From: Anaspis maculata
Lineage: Eukaryota; Arthropoda; Insecta; Coleoptera; Scraptiidae
Length of the DNA: 64,000 nucleotides
Assembly (NCBI GenBank): GCA_949128115.1
Contig: OX421964.1
Coordinates: 496,001 to 560,000, forward strand
Direction: 5' to 3'
Of this stretch, positions 22,501 to 35,280 are shown piece after piece (position 1 is the first letter of the stretch; each line of letters begins with the position of its first letter). Under the pieces are notes generated by a model, which was given only the letters and a program-made list of their open reading frames with translations, did no database searches and had not been told where the DNA came from. Position numbers and translations under genes: made by a program.

Positions 22501-25500
22501 ATTGTGTCTATTTTTTGATATTTTTGTTCGTCGGATGTTGCGTTTGGAACGAGTAGCAGCCAACTTAAAGAGTGGTGACCGATCGTTTTTAAAGTCACGT
22601 GGGTTGAAATTTGAAGTCACGTGGGTTGGAGTTTGAAGTCACGTGGGTTGAAACCTGAACTTTTTGGATAACAATTGTCTTTTTTTTTTGATATTCGTGT
22701 TCGTTTGACGGATGTTGCGTTTGGAACAAGTAGCTGCCAATTCCAAAAGTGGTGACGGATCGTTTTAAAAGTCACGTGAGTTGAATCCTGGAGGCACGTG
22801 GGTTGAAGCCTGAAGTCACGTGGGTTGGAGCCTGAAGTCACGTGAGTTAGGACCTGAAATTTTTGGATAACAATTGTGTCTTTTTTTAGATATTTGTGTT
22901 CGTTTGGCGGATGTTGCGTTTGGAACAAGTAGCAGCCAACTGAAAAAGTGGTGACCGATCGTTTTAAAAGTCACGTGGGTTGAAGTTTGAAGTCACGTGG
23001 GTTGGAGCCTGAAGTCACGTGGGTTCAAACTTGAACTTTTTGGATAATAATTGAGTCTTTTCTTTTGATATTTGTGTTAGTTAACGGATGTTGCGTTTGG
23101 AACAAGTAGCTGCCAACTCAAAAAGTGGTGACCGATCGTTTTTAAAGTCACGTGGGTTGGAGTTTGAAGTCACGTGGGTTGGAGCTTGAAGTCACGTGGG
23201 TTAAGACCTGAACTTTTTGGATAACAATTGTCTTTTTTTTTATATTTGTGTTCGTTCGTCAGATGTTGCGTTTGGAACAAGTAGCTGCCAACTCAAAAAG
23301 TGGTGACCGATCGTTTTTGAAGTCACGTGGGTTGGAGTTTGAAGTCACGTAGGTTGGAGCTTGAAGTCACGTGGGTTAAGACCTGAACTTTTTGGATAAC
23401 AATTGTGTCTATTTTTTGATATTTTTGTTCGTCGGATGTTGCGTTTGGAACGAGTAGCAGCCAACTTAAAGAGTGGTGACCGATCGTTTTTAAAGTCACG
23501 TGGGTTGAAATTTGAAGTCACGTGGGTTGGAGTTTGAAGTCACGTGGGTTCAAACCTGAACTTTTTGGATAACAATTGTCTTTTTTTTTTGATATTCGTG
23601 TTCGTTTGACGGATGTTGCGTTTGGAACAAGTAGCTGCCAACTCAAAAAGTGGTGACCGATCGTTTTGAAAGTCACGTGGGTTGGAGTTTGAAGTCACGT
23701 GGGATGGAGCTCGAAGTCACGTGGGTTAGGACCTGAACTTTTTGGATAACAATTGTGTCTTTTTTTTCGATATTTGTGTTCGTTTGACGGATGTTGCGTT
23801 TGGAACAAGTAGCTGCCAACTCCAAAAGTGGTGACGAATCGTTTCAAAAGTCCGTGGGTTGAAGCCTGGAGGCACGTGGGTTGAAGCCTGAAGTCACGTG
23901 GGTTGGAGCCTGAAGTCACGTGGAATAGGACCTGAAATTTTTGGATAACAATTGTGTCTTTTTTTTTTATATTTGTGTTCGTTTGACGGATGTTGCGTTT
24001 GGAACAAGTAGCTGCAAACTCAAAAAGTGGTGACCGATCGTTTTTGAAGTCACGTGGGATGAAGTTTGAAGTCACGTGGGTTGGAGCCTGAAGTCACGTG
24101 GGTTCAAACCTGAACTTTTTAGATAACAATTGTGTCTATTTTTTGATATTTTTGTTCGTTCGTCGGATGTTGCGTTTGGAACGAGTAGCTGCCAACTCCA
24201 AAAATGGTGACCGATCGTTTTAAGAGTCGCGTGGGTTGAAGTTTGAAGTCACGTGGGCTGGAGCCTGAAGTCACGTGTGTTAAAACCTCAACTTTTTGGA
24301 TAACAATTGTGTCTTTTTTTTTATATTTGTGTTCGTTCGTCAGATGTTGCGTTTGGAACAAGTAGCTGCCAACTCAAAAAGTGGTGACCGATGGTTTTTG
24401 AAGTCACGTGGGTTGGAGTTTGAAGTCACGTGGGTTGGAGCCCGGAGTCACGTGGGTTAGGACCTGAACTTTTTGGATAACAATTGTGTCTATTTTTTGA
24501 TATTTTTGTTCGTCCGTCGGATGTTGCGTTTGGAACGAGTAGCTGCCAACTTAAAAAGTGGTAACCGATCGTTTTTAAAGTCACGTGGGTTGAAGTTTGA
24601 AGTCACGTGGGTTGGAGCCTGAAGTCACGTGGGTTGAAACCTGAACTTTTTGGATAACAATTGTCTTTTTTTTTTTCGATATTTGTGTTCGCTTGACGGA
24701 TGTTGCGTTTGGAACAAGTAGCTGCCAACTCAAAAAGTGGTGACCGATCGTTTTTGAAGTCACGTGGGTTGGAGTTTGAAGTCACGTGGGTTGGAGCTCG
24801 AAGTCACGTGGGTTAGGACCTGAACTTTTTGGATAACAATTGTGTCTTTTATTTTCGATATCTGTGTTCGTTTGACGGATGTTGCGTTTGGAACAAGTAG
24901 CTGCCAACTCCAAAAGTGGTGACGGATCGTTTTCAAAGTCACGTGGGTTGAAGCCTGGAGGCACGTGGGTTGGAGCCTGAAGTAACGTGGGTTGGAGCCT
25001 GAAGTCACGTGGGTTAGGACCTGAAATTTTTGGATGACAATTGTGTCTTTTTTTTCGATATTTGTGTTCGTTTGACGGATGTTGCGTTTGGAACAATTAG
25101 CTGCCAACTCCAAAAGTTGTGACGGATCGTTTTAAAAGTCACGTGGGTTGAAGTTTGAAGTCACGTGGGTTGGAGCCTGAAGTCACGTGGGTTCAAACCT
25201 GAACTTTTTGGATAACAATTGTGTCTATTTTTTGATATTTTTGTTCGTTCGTCGGATGTTGCGTTTGGAACGAGTAACTGCCAACTCCAAAAGTGGTGAC
25301 CGATCGTTTTAAAAGTCACGTAGGTTGAAGTTTGAAGTCACGTGGGCTGGAGCCTGAAGTCACGTGGGTTAAAACCCTCACTTTTTGGATAACAATTGTG
25401 TCTTTTTTTTTATATTTGTGTTCGTTCGTCAGATGTTGCGTTTGGAACAAGTAGCTGCCAACTCAAAAAGTGGTGACCGATCGTTTTTAAAGTCACGTGG

Positions 25501-28260
25501 GTTGGAGTTTGAAGTCACGTGGGTTGGAGCCCGGAGTCACGTGGGTTAGGACCTGAACTTTTTGGATAACAATTGTGTCTATTTTTTGATATTTTTGTTC
25601 GTCCGTCGGATGTTGCGTTTGGAACGAGTAGCTGCCAACTTAAAAAGTGGTGACCGATCGTTTTTGAAGTCACGTGGGTTGAAGTTTGAAGTCACGTGGG
25701 TTGGAGCCTGAAGTCACGTGGGTTAAAACCTGAACTTTTTGGATAACAATTGTTTTTTTTTTTCCGATATTCGTGTTCGTTTGACGGATGTTGCGTTTGG
25801 AACAAGTAGCTGCTAACTCCAAAAGTGGTGACGGATCGTTTTCAAAGTCACGTGGGTTGAGGCCTGGAGGCACGTGGGTTGAAGCCCAAAGTCACGTGGG
25901 TTGGAGCCTGAAGTCACGTGGGTTAGGACCTGAAATTTTTGGATAACAATTGTGTCTTTTGTTTCGATATTTGTGTTCGTTTGACGGATGTTGCGTTTGG
26001 AACAAGTAGCTGCCAACTCCAAAAGTGGTGACGGATCGTTTTAAAAGTCACGTGGATTGGAGCCTGGAGGCACGTGGGTTCAAACCTGATTTTTTTTGGA
26101 TAACAATTGTGTCTATTTTTTGATATTTTTGTTCGTTCGTCGGATGTTGCGTTTCGAACAAGTAGCTGCCAACTTAAAAAGTGGTGACCGATCGTTTTTA
26201 AAGTCACGTGGGTTGAAGTTTGAAGTCACGTGGGTTGGAGCCCGGAGTCACGTGGGTTAGGACCTGAACTTTTTGGATAACAATTGTGTCTTTTTTTTTG
26301 ATATTTGTGGTCGTTCGTCAGATGTTGCGTTTGGAACAAGTAGCTGCCAACTCAAAAAGTGGTGACCGATCGTTTTTAAAGTCACGTGGGTTGGAGCCTG
26401 AAGTCACGTGGGTTAGGACCTGAAATTTTTGGATAACAATTGTGTCTTTTTTTTGATATTTGTGTTCGTTTGGCGGATGTTGCGTTTGGAACAAGTAGCT
26501 GCCAACTGAAAAAGTCTTGACCGATCGTTTTAAAAGTCACGTGGGTTGAAGTTTGAAGTCACGTGGGTTGGAGCCTGAAGTCACGTGGGTTCAAACTTGA
26601 ACTTTTTGGATAATAATTGTGTCTTTTCTTTTGATATTTGTGTTAGTTAACGGATGTTGCGTTTGGAACAAGTAGCTGCCAACTCAAAAAGTGGTGACCG
26701 ATCGTTTTTAAAGTCACGTGGGTTGGAGTTTGGAGTCACGTGGGTTGGAGCTTGAAGTCACGTGGGTTAAGACCTGAACTTTTTGGATAACAATTGTGTC
26801 TTTTTTTTTGATATTTGTGTTCGTTCGTCAGATGTTGCGTTTGGAACAAGTAGCTGCCAACTCAAAAAGTGGTGACCGATCGTTTTTAAAGTCACGTGGG
26901 TTGGAGTTTGAAGTCACGTGGGTTGGAGCTTGAAGTCACGTGGGTTAAGACCTGAACTTTTTGGATAACAATTGTGTCTATTTTTTGATATTTTTGTTCG
27001 TCGGATGTTGCGTTTGGAACGAGTAGCAGCCAACTTGAAAAGTGGTGACCGATCGTTTTTGAAGTCACGTGGGTTGAAATTTGAAGTCACGTGGGTTGGA
27101 GTTTGAAGTCACGTGGGTTGAAACCTGAACTTTTTGGATGACAATTGTCTTTTTTTTTTTTCGATATTTGTGTTCGTTTGACGGATGTTGCGTTTGGAAC
27201 AAGTAGCTGCCAACTCAAAAAGTGGTGACCGATCGTTTTTAAAGTCACGTGGGTTGGAGTTTGAAGTCACGTGGGATGGAGCTCGAAGTCACGTGGGTTA
27301 GGACCTGAACTTTTTGGATAACAATTGTGTCTTTTTTTTCGATATTTGTGTTCGTTTGACGGATGTTGCGTTTGGAACAAGTAGCTGCCAACTCCAAAAG
27401 TGGTGACTAATCGTTTCAAAAGTCACGTGGGTTGAAGCCTGAAGGCACGTGGGTTGAAGCCTGAAGTCACGTGGGTTGGAGCCTGAAGTCACGTGGAATA
27501 GGACCTGAAATTTTTGGATAACAATTGTGTCTTTGTTTTTTATATTTGTGTTCGTTTGACGGATGTTGCGTTTGGAACAAGTAGCTGCTAACTCAAAAAG
27601 TGGTGACCGATCGTTTTTAAAGTCACGTGGGTTGAAGTTTGAAGTCACGTGGGTTGGAGCCTGAAGTCACGTGGGTTCAAACCTGAACTTTTTGGATAAC
27701 TATTGTGTCTATTTTTTGATATTTTTGTTCGTTCGTCGGATGTTGCGTTCGGAACGAGTAGCTGCCAACTTAAAAAGTGGTGACCGATCGTTTTTAAAGT
27801 CACGTGGGTTGAAGTTTGAAGTCACGTGGGTTGGAGCCTGAAGTCACGTGGGTTGAAACCTGAACTTTTTGGATAACAATTGTTTTTTTTTTTTTCGATA
27901 TTTGTGTTCGTTTGACGGATGTTGCGTTTGGAACAAGTAGCTGCCAACTCCAAAAGTGGTGACTAATCGTTTCAAAAGTCACGTGGGTTGAAGCCTGAAG
28001 GCACGTGGGTTGAAGCCTGAAGTCACGTGGGTTGGAGCCTGAAGTCACGTGGAATAGGACCTGAAATTTTTGGATAACAATTGTGTCTTTGTTTTTTATA
28101 TTTGTGTTCGTTTGACGGATGTTGCGTTTGGAACAAGTAGCTGCTAACTCAAAAAGTGGTGACCGATCGTTTTTAAAGTCACGTGGGTTGAAGTTTGAAG
28201 TCACGTGGGTTGGAGCCTGAAGTCACGTGGGTTCAAACCTGAACTTTTTGGATAACTATT
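22501..28260. repeat. Zone A block, copy 4 (partly deleted)
   Basis: The block begins with repeat of sequence like 18585 onward, then crosses over near 22,690-22,741 (GATATTCGTG on the left, CCAATTCCAAAAG on the right) into the 17,913-type series. One monomer is missing near 24,020-24,043 relative to 19,190-19,400: GCAAACTC leads directly into the GGGATGAAG monomer. Marker monomers are at 23077 and 26643, 3,566 bp apart, where 3,747 is usual. The block closes with another one-monomer deletion near 28,257-28,263, where GGATAACTATTGT joins CTTTTTTTTTCTTCG. Confidence 0.8.
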
Positions 28261-30271
28261 GTCTTTTTTTTTCTTCGATATTTGAGTTCGTTTGACGGAT
28301 GTTGCGTTTGGAACAAGTAGCTGCCAACTCAAAAAGTGGTGACCGATCGTTTTTAAAGTCACGTGGGTTGGAGTTTGAAGTCACGTGGGTTGGAGCTCGA
28401 AGTCACGTGGGTTAGAACCTAAACTTTTTGGATAACAATTGTGTTTTTTTTTTGATATTTTTGTTCGTCCGTCGGATGTTGCGTTTGGAACGAGTAGCAG
28501 CCAACTTGAAAAATGGTGACCGATCGTTTTTTAAGTCACGTGGGTTAAAATTTGAAGTCACGTGGGTTGGAGTTTGAAGTCACGTGGGTTGAAACCTGAT
28601 ATTTTTTGGATAACAATTGTCTTTTTTTTTTCGATATTTGTGTTCGTTTGACGGATGTTGCGTTTGGAACAAGTAGCTGCTAACTCAAAAAGTGGTGACC
28701 GATCGTTTTCAAAGTCACGTGGGTTGAAGTTTGATGTCACGTGGGTTGGAGCCTTAAGTCACGTGGGTTCAAACCTGAACTTTTTGGATAACAATTGTGT
28801 CTATTTTTTGATATTTTTGTTCGTTCGTCGGATGTTGCGTTTGAAACGAGTAGCTGCCAACTAAAAAAGTGGTGACCGATCGTTTTTAAAGTCACGTGGG
28901 TTGAAGTTTGAAGTCACGTGGGTTGGAGCCTGAAGTCACGTGGGTTCAAACCTGAACTTTTTAGATAACAATTGTGTCTATTTTTTGATATTTTTGTTCG
29001 TTCGTCGGATGTTGCGTTTGAAACGAGTAGCTGCCAACTTGAAAAGTGGTGACCGATCGTTTTTAAAGTCACGTGGGTTGAAGTTTGAAGTCACGTGGGT
29101 TGGAGCCTGAAGTCACGTGGGTTCAAACCTGAACTTTTTAGATAACAATTGTGTCTATTTTTTGATATTTTTGTTCGTTCGTCGGATGTTGCGTTTGGAA
29201 CGAGTAGCTGCCAACTCCAAAAGTGGTGACCGATTGTTTTAAAAGTCACGTGTGTTGAAGTTTGAAGTCACGTGGGCTGGAGCCTGAAGTCACGTGGGTT
29301 AAAACCTTAACTTTTTGGATATCAATTGTGTCTTTTTTCTTGATATTTGTGTTCGTTCGTCAGATGTTGCGTTTGGAACAAGTAGCTGCCAACTCAAAAA
29401 GTGGTGACCGATCGTTTTTAAAGTCACGTGGGTTGGAGTTTGAAGTCACGTGGGTTGGAGCCCGGAGTCACGTGGGTTGGGACCTGAATTTTTTGGATAA
29501 CAATTGTGTCTATTTTTTGATATTTTTGTTCGTTCGTCGGATGTTGCGTTTGGAACGAGTAGCTGCCAACTTAAAAAGTGTCGACCGATCGTTTTTGAAG
29601 TCACGTGGGTTGAAGTTTGAAGTCACGTGGGTTGGAGCCTGAAGTCACGTGGGTTGAAACCTGAACTTTTTGGATAACGATTGTCTTTTTTTTATGATAT
29701 TTGTGTTCGTTCGACGGATGCTGCGTTTGGAACAAGTAGCTGCCAACTCAAAAAGTGGTGACCGATCGTTTTTGAAGTCACGTGGGTTGGAGCTCAAAGT
29801 CACGTGGGATAGGACCTGAACTTTCTGGATACTAATTGTGTCTTTTTCTTCGATATTTGTGTTCGTTTGACGGATGTTGCGTTTGGAACAAGTAGCTGCC
29901 AATTCCAAAAGTGGTGACGGATCGTTTTAAAAGTCACGTGAGTTGAATCCTGGAGGCACGTGGGTTGAAGCCTGAAGTCACGTGGGTTGGAGCCTGAAGT
30001 CACGTGAGTTAGGACCTGAAATTTTTGGATAACAATTGTGTCTTTTTTTAGATATTTGTGTTCGTTTGGCGGATGTTGCGTTTGGAACAAGTAGCAGCCA
30101 ACTGAAAAAGTGGTGACCGATCGTTTTAAAAGTCACGTGGGTTGAAGTTTGAAGTCACGTGGGTTGGAGCCTGAAGTCACGTGGGTTCAAACTTGAACTT
30201 TTTGGATAATAATTGAGTCTTTTCTTTTGATATTTGTGTTAGTTAACGGATGTTGCGTTTGGAACAAGTAG
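28261..30271. repeat. Zone A tail block, copy 2
   Basis: This block matches about 3,735-5,745 at an offset of 24,527 bp, including the GTGTCGACC variant near 29580 and the two-box GGAGCTCAAAG unit near 29,790. It leads into the marker monomer at 30239, exactly as the first tail block leads into 5713. Confidence 0.83.
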
Positions 30272-33200
30272 CTGCCAACTCAAAAAGTGGTGACCGATCG
30301 TTTTCAAAGTCACGTGGGTTGGAGTTTGAAGTCACGTGGGTTGGAGCTTGAAGTCACGTGGGTTAAGACCTGAACTTTTTGGATAACAATTGTCTTTTTT
30401 TTTTATATTTGTGTTCGTTCGTCAGATGTTGCGTTTGGAACAAGTAGCTGCCAACTCAAAAAGTGGTGACCGATCGTTTTTGAAGTCACGTGAGTTGGAG
30501 TTTGAAGTCACGTAGGTTGGAGCTTGAAGTCACGTGGGTTAAGACCTGAACTTTTTGGATAACAATTGTGTCTATTTTTTGATATTTTTGTTCGTCGGAT
30601 GTTGCGTTTGGAACGAGTAGCAGCCAACTTAAAGAGTGGTGACCGATCGTTTTTAAAGTCACGTGGGTTGAAATTTGAAGTCACGTGGGTTGGAGTTTGA
30701 AGTCACGTGGGTTGAAACCTGAACTTTTTGGATAACAATTGTCTTTTTTTTTTGATATTCGTGTTCGTTTGACGGATGTTGCGTTTGGAACAAGTAGCTG
30801 CCAACTCAAAAAGTGGTGACCGATCGTTTTGAAAGTCACGTGGGTTGGAGTTTGAAGTCACGTGGGATGGAGCTCGAAGTCACGTGGGTTAGGACCTGAA
30901 CTTTTTGGATAACAATTGTGTCTTTTTTTTCGATATTTGTGTTCGTTTGACGGATGTTGCGTTTGGAACAAGTAGCTGCCAACTCCAAAAGTGGTGACGA
31001 ATCGTTTCAAAAGTCCGTGGGTTGAAGCCTGGAGGCACGTGGGTTGAAGCCTGAAGTCACGTGGGTTGGAGCCTGAAGTCACGTGGAATAGGACCTGAAA
31101 TTTTTGGATAACAATTGTGTCTTTTTTTTTTATATTTGTGTTCGTTTGACGGATGTTGCGTTTGGAACAAGTAGCTGCCAACTCAAAAAGTGGTGACCGA
31201 TCGTTTTTAAAGTCACGTGGGTTGAAGTTTGAAGTCACGTGGGTTGGAGCCTGAAGTCACGTGGGTTCAAACCTGAACTTTTTGGATAACTATTGTGTCT
31301 ATTTTTTTATATTTCTGTTCGTTCGTCGGATGTTGCGTTTGAAACGAGTAGCTGCCAACTTAAAAAGTGGTGACCGATCGTTTTTGAAGTCACGTGGGAT
31401 GAAGTTTGAAGTCACGTGGGTTGGAGCCTGAAGTCACGTGGGTTCAAACCTGAACTTTTTAGATAACAATTGTGTCTATTTTTTGATATTTTTGTTCGTT
31501 CGTCGGATGTTGCGTTTGGAACGAGTAGCTGCCAACTCCAAAAATGGTGACCGATCGTTTTAAGAGTCGCGTGGGTTGAAGTTTGAAGTCACGTGGGCTG
31601 GAGCCTGAAGTCACGTGTGTTAAAACCTCAACTTTTTGGATAACAATTGTGTCTTTTTTTTTTATATTTGTGTTCGTTCGTCAGATGTTGCGTTTGGAAC
31701 AAGCAGCTGCCAACTCAAAAAGTGGTGACCGATCGTTTTTGAAGTCACGTGGGTTGGAGTTTGAAGTCACGTGGGTTGGAGCCCGGAGTCACGTGGGTTA
31801 GGACCTGAACTTTTTGGATAACAATTGTGTCTATTTTTTGATATTTTTGTTCGTCCGTCGGATCTTGCGTTTGGAACGAGTAGCTGCCAACTTAAAAAGT
31901 GGTAACCGATCGTTTTTAAAGTCACGTGGGTTGAAGTTTGAAGTCACGTGGGTTGGAGCCTGAAGTCACGTGGGTTGAAACCTGAACTTTTTGGATAACA
32001 ATTGTTTTTTTTTTTTTTTCGATATTTGTGTTCGCTTGACGGATGTTGCGTTTGGAACAAGTAGCTGCCAACTCAAAAAGTGGTGACCGATCGTTTTTGA
32101 AGTCACGTGGGTTGGAGTTTGAAGTCACGTGGGTTGGAGCTCGAAGTCACGTGGGTTGGGACCTGAACTTTTTGGATAACAATTGTGTCTTTTATTTTCG
32201 ATATCTGTGTTCGTTTGACGGATGTTGCGTTTGGAACAAGTAGCTGCCAACTCCAAAAGTGGTGACGGATCGTTTTCAAAGTCACGTGGGTTGAAGCCTG
32301 GAGGCACGTGGGTTGGAGCCTGAAGTAACGTGGGTTGGAGCCTGAAGTCACGTGGGTTAGGACCTGAAATTTTTGGATGACAATTGTGTCTTTTTTTTCG
32401 ATATTTGTGTTCGTTTGACGGATGTTGCGTTTGGAACAATTAGCTGCCAACTCCAAAAGTTGTGACGGATCGTTTTAAAAGTCACGTGGGTTGAAGTTTG
32501 AAGTCACGTGGGTTGGAGCCTGAAGTCACGTGGGTTCAAACCTGAACTTTTTGGATAACAATTGTGTTTTTTTTTTGATATTTTTGTTCGTTCGTCGGAT
32601 GTTGCGTTTGGAACGAGTAACTGCCAACTCCAAAAGTGGTGACCGATCGTTTTAAAAGTCACGTGGGTTGAAGTTTGAAGTCACGTGGGCTGGAGCCTGA
32701 AGTCACGTGGGTTAAAACCCTCACTTTTTGGATAACAATTGTGTCTTTTTTTTTATATTTGTGTTCGTTCGTCAGATGTTGCGTTTGGAACAAGTAGCTG
32801 CCAACTCAAAAAGTGGTGACCGATCGTTTTTAAAGTCACGTGGGTTGGAGTTTGAAGTCACGTGGGTTGGAGCCCGGAGTCACGTGGGTTAGGACCTGAA
32901 CTTTTTGGATAACAATTGTGTCTATTTTTTGATATTTTTGTTCGTCCGTCGGATGTTGCGTTTGGAACGAGTAGCTGCCAACTTAAAAAGTGGTGACCGA
33001 TCGTTTTTAAAGTCACGTGGGTTGAAGTTTGAAGTCACGTGGGTTGGAGCCTGAAGTCACGTGGGTTAAAACCTGAACTTTTTGGATAACAATTGTTTTT
33101 TTTTTTTCGATATTCGTGTTCGTTTGACGGATGTTGCGTTTGGAACAAGTAGCTGCTAACTCCAAAAGTGGTGACGGATCGTTTTCAAAGTCACGTGGGT

Positions 33201-35280
33201 TGAGGCCTGGAGGCACGTGGGTTGAAGCCCAAAGTCACGTGGGTTGGAGCCTGAAGTCACGTGGGTTAGGACCTGAAATTTTTGGATAACAATTGTGTCT
33301 TTTTTTTCGATATTTGTGTTCGTTTGACGGATGTTGCGTTTGGAACAAGTAGCTGCCAACTCCAAAAGTGGTGACGGATCGTTTTAAAAGTCACGTGGAT
33401 TGGAGCCTGGAGGCACGTGGGTTCAAACCTGATTTTTTTTGGATAACAATTGTGTCTATTTTTTGATATTTTTGTTCGTTCGTCGGATGTTGCGTTTGGA
33501 ACAAGTAGCTGCCAACTCAAAAAGTGGTGACCGATCGTTCTTAAAGTCACGTGGGTTGAAGTTTGAAGTCACGTGGGTTGGAGCCCGGAGTCACGTGGGT
33601 TAGGACCTGAACTTTTTGGATAACAATTGTGTCTTTTTTTTTTGATATTTGTGGTCGTTCGTCAGATGTTGCGTTTGGAACAAGTAGCTGCCAACTCAAA
33701 AAGTGGTGACCGATCGTTTTTAAAGTCACGTGGGTTGGAGCCTGAAGTCACGTGGGTTAGGACCTGAAATTTTTGGATAACAATTGTGTCTTTTTTTTGA
33801 TATTTGTGTTCGTTTGGCGGATGTTGCGTTTAGAACAAGTAGCTGCCAACTGAAAAAGTGGTGACCGATCGTTTTAAAAGTCACGTGGGTTGAAGTTTGA
33901 AGTCACGTGGGTTGGAGCCTGAAGTCACGTGGGTTCAAACTTGAACTTTTTGGATAATAATTGTGTCTTTTCTTTTGATATTTGTGTTAGTTAACGGATG
34001 TTGCGTTTGGAACAAGTAGCTGCCAACTCAAAAAGTGGTGACCGATCGTTTTTAAAGTCACGTGGGTTGGAGTTTGGAGTCACGTGGGTTGGAGCTTGAA
34101 GTCACGTGGGTTAAGACCTGAACTTTTTGGATAACAATTGTGTCTTTTTTTTTGATATTTGTGTTCGTTCGTCAGATGTTGCGTTTGGAACAAGTAGCTG
34201 CCAACTCAAAGAGTGGTGACCGATCGTTTTTAAAGTCACGTGGGTTGGAGTTTGAAGTCACGTGGGTTGGAGCTTGAAGTCACGTGGGTTAAGACCTGAA
34301 CTTTTTGGATAACAATTGTGTCTATTTTTTGATATTTTTGTTCGTCGGATGTTGCGTTTGGAACGAGTAGCAGCCAACTTAAAAAGTGGTGACCGATCGT
34401 TTTTGAAGTCACGTGGGTTGAAATTTGAAGTCACGTGGGTTGGAGTTTGAAGTCACGTGGGTTGAAACCTGAACTTTTTGGATGACAATTGTCTTTTTTT
34501 TTTCGATATTTGTGTTCGTTTGACGGATGTTGCGTTTGGAACAAGTAGCTGCCAACTCAAAAAGTGGTGACCGATCGTTTTTAAAGTCACGTGGGTTGGA
34601 GTTTGAAGTCACGTGGGATGGAGCTCGAAGTCACGTGGGTTAGGACCTGAACTTTTTGGATAACAATTGTGTCTTTTTTTTCGATATTTGTGTTCGTTTG
34701 ACGGATGTTGCGTTTGGAACAAGTAGCTGCCAACTCCAAAAGTGGTGACTAATCGTTTCAAAAGTCACGTGGGTTGAAGCCTGAAGGCACGTGGGTTGAA
34801 GCCTGAAGTCACGTGGGTTGGAGCCTGAAGTCACGTGGAATAGGACCTGAAATTTTTGGATAACAATTGTGTCTTTGTTTTTTATATTTGTGTTCGTTTG
34901 ACGGATGTTGCGTTTGGAACAAGTAGCTGCTAACTCAAAAAGTGGTGACCGATCGTTTTTAAAGTCACGTGGGTTGAAGTTTGAAGTCACGTGGGTTGGA
35001 GCCTGAAGTCACGTGGGTTCAAACCTGAACTTTTTGGATAACTATTGTGTCTATTTTTTGATATTTTTGTTCGTTCGTCGGATGTTGCGTTCGGAACGAG
35101 TAGCTGCCAACTTAAAAAGTGGTGACCGATCGTTTTTAAAGTCACGTGGGTTGAAGTTTGAAGTCACGTGGGTTGGAGCCTGAAGTCACGTGGGTTGAAA
35201 CCTGAACTTTTTGGATAACAATTGTTTTTTTTTTTTCGATATTTGTGTTCGTTTGACGGATGTTGCGTTTGGAACAAGTA
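30272..35280. repeat. Zone A block, copy 5
   Basis: This block matches the window start at offset 30,271 bp to about 33,356, and matches about 25.8-27.9 kb at 7,343 bp for the rest (for example 25923 to 33266 and 27298 to 34640). Markers are at 30239 (just before) and 33987, 3,748 bp apart. It is the last block with the TTCGCTTGACGG variant (near 32033), which occurs only in zone A (also near 1760, 7505, 11817, 20046 and 24690). Confidence 0.83.
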
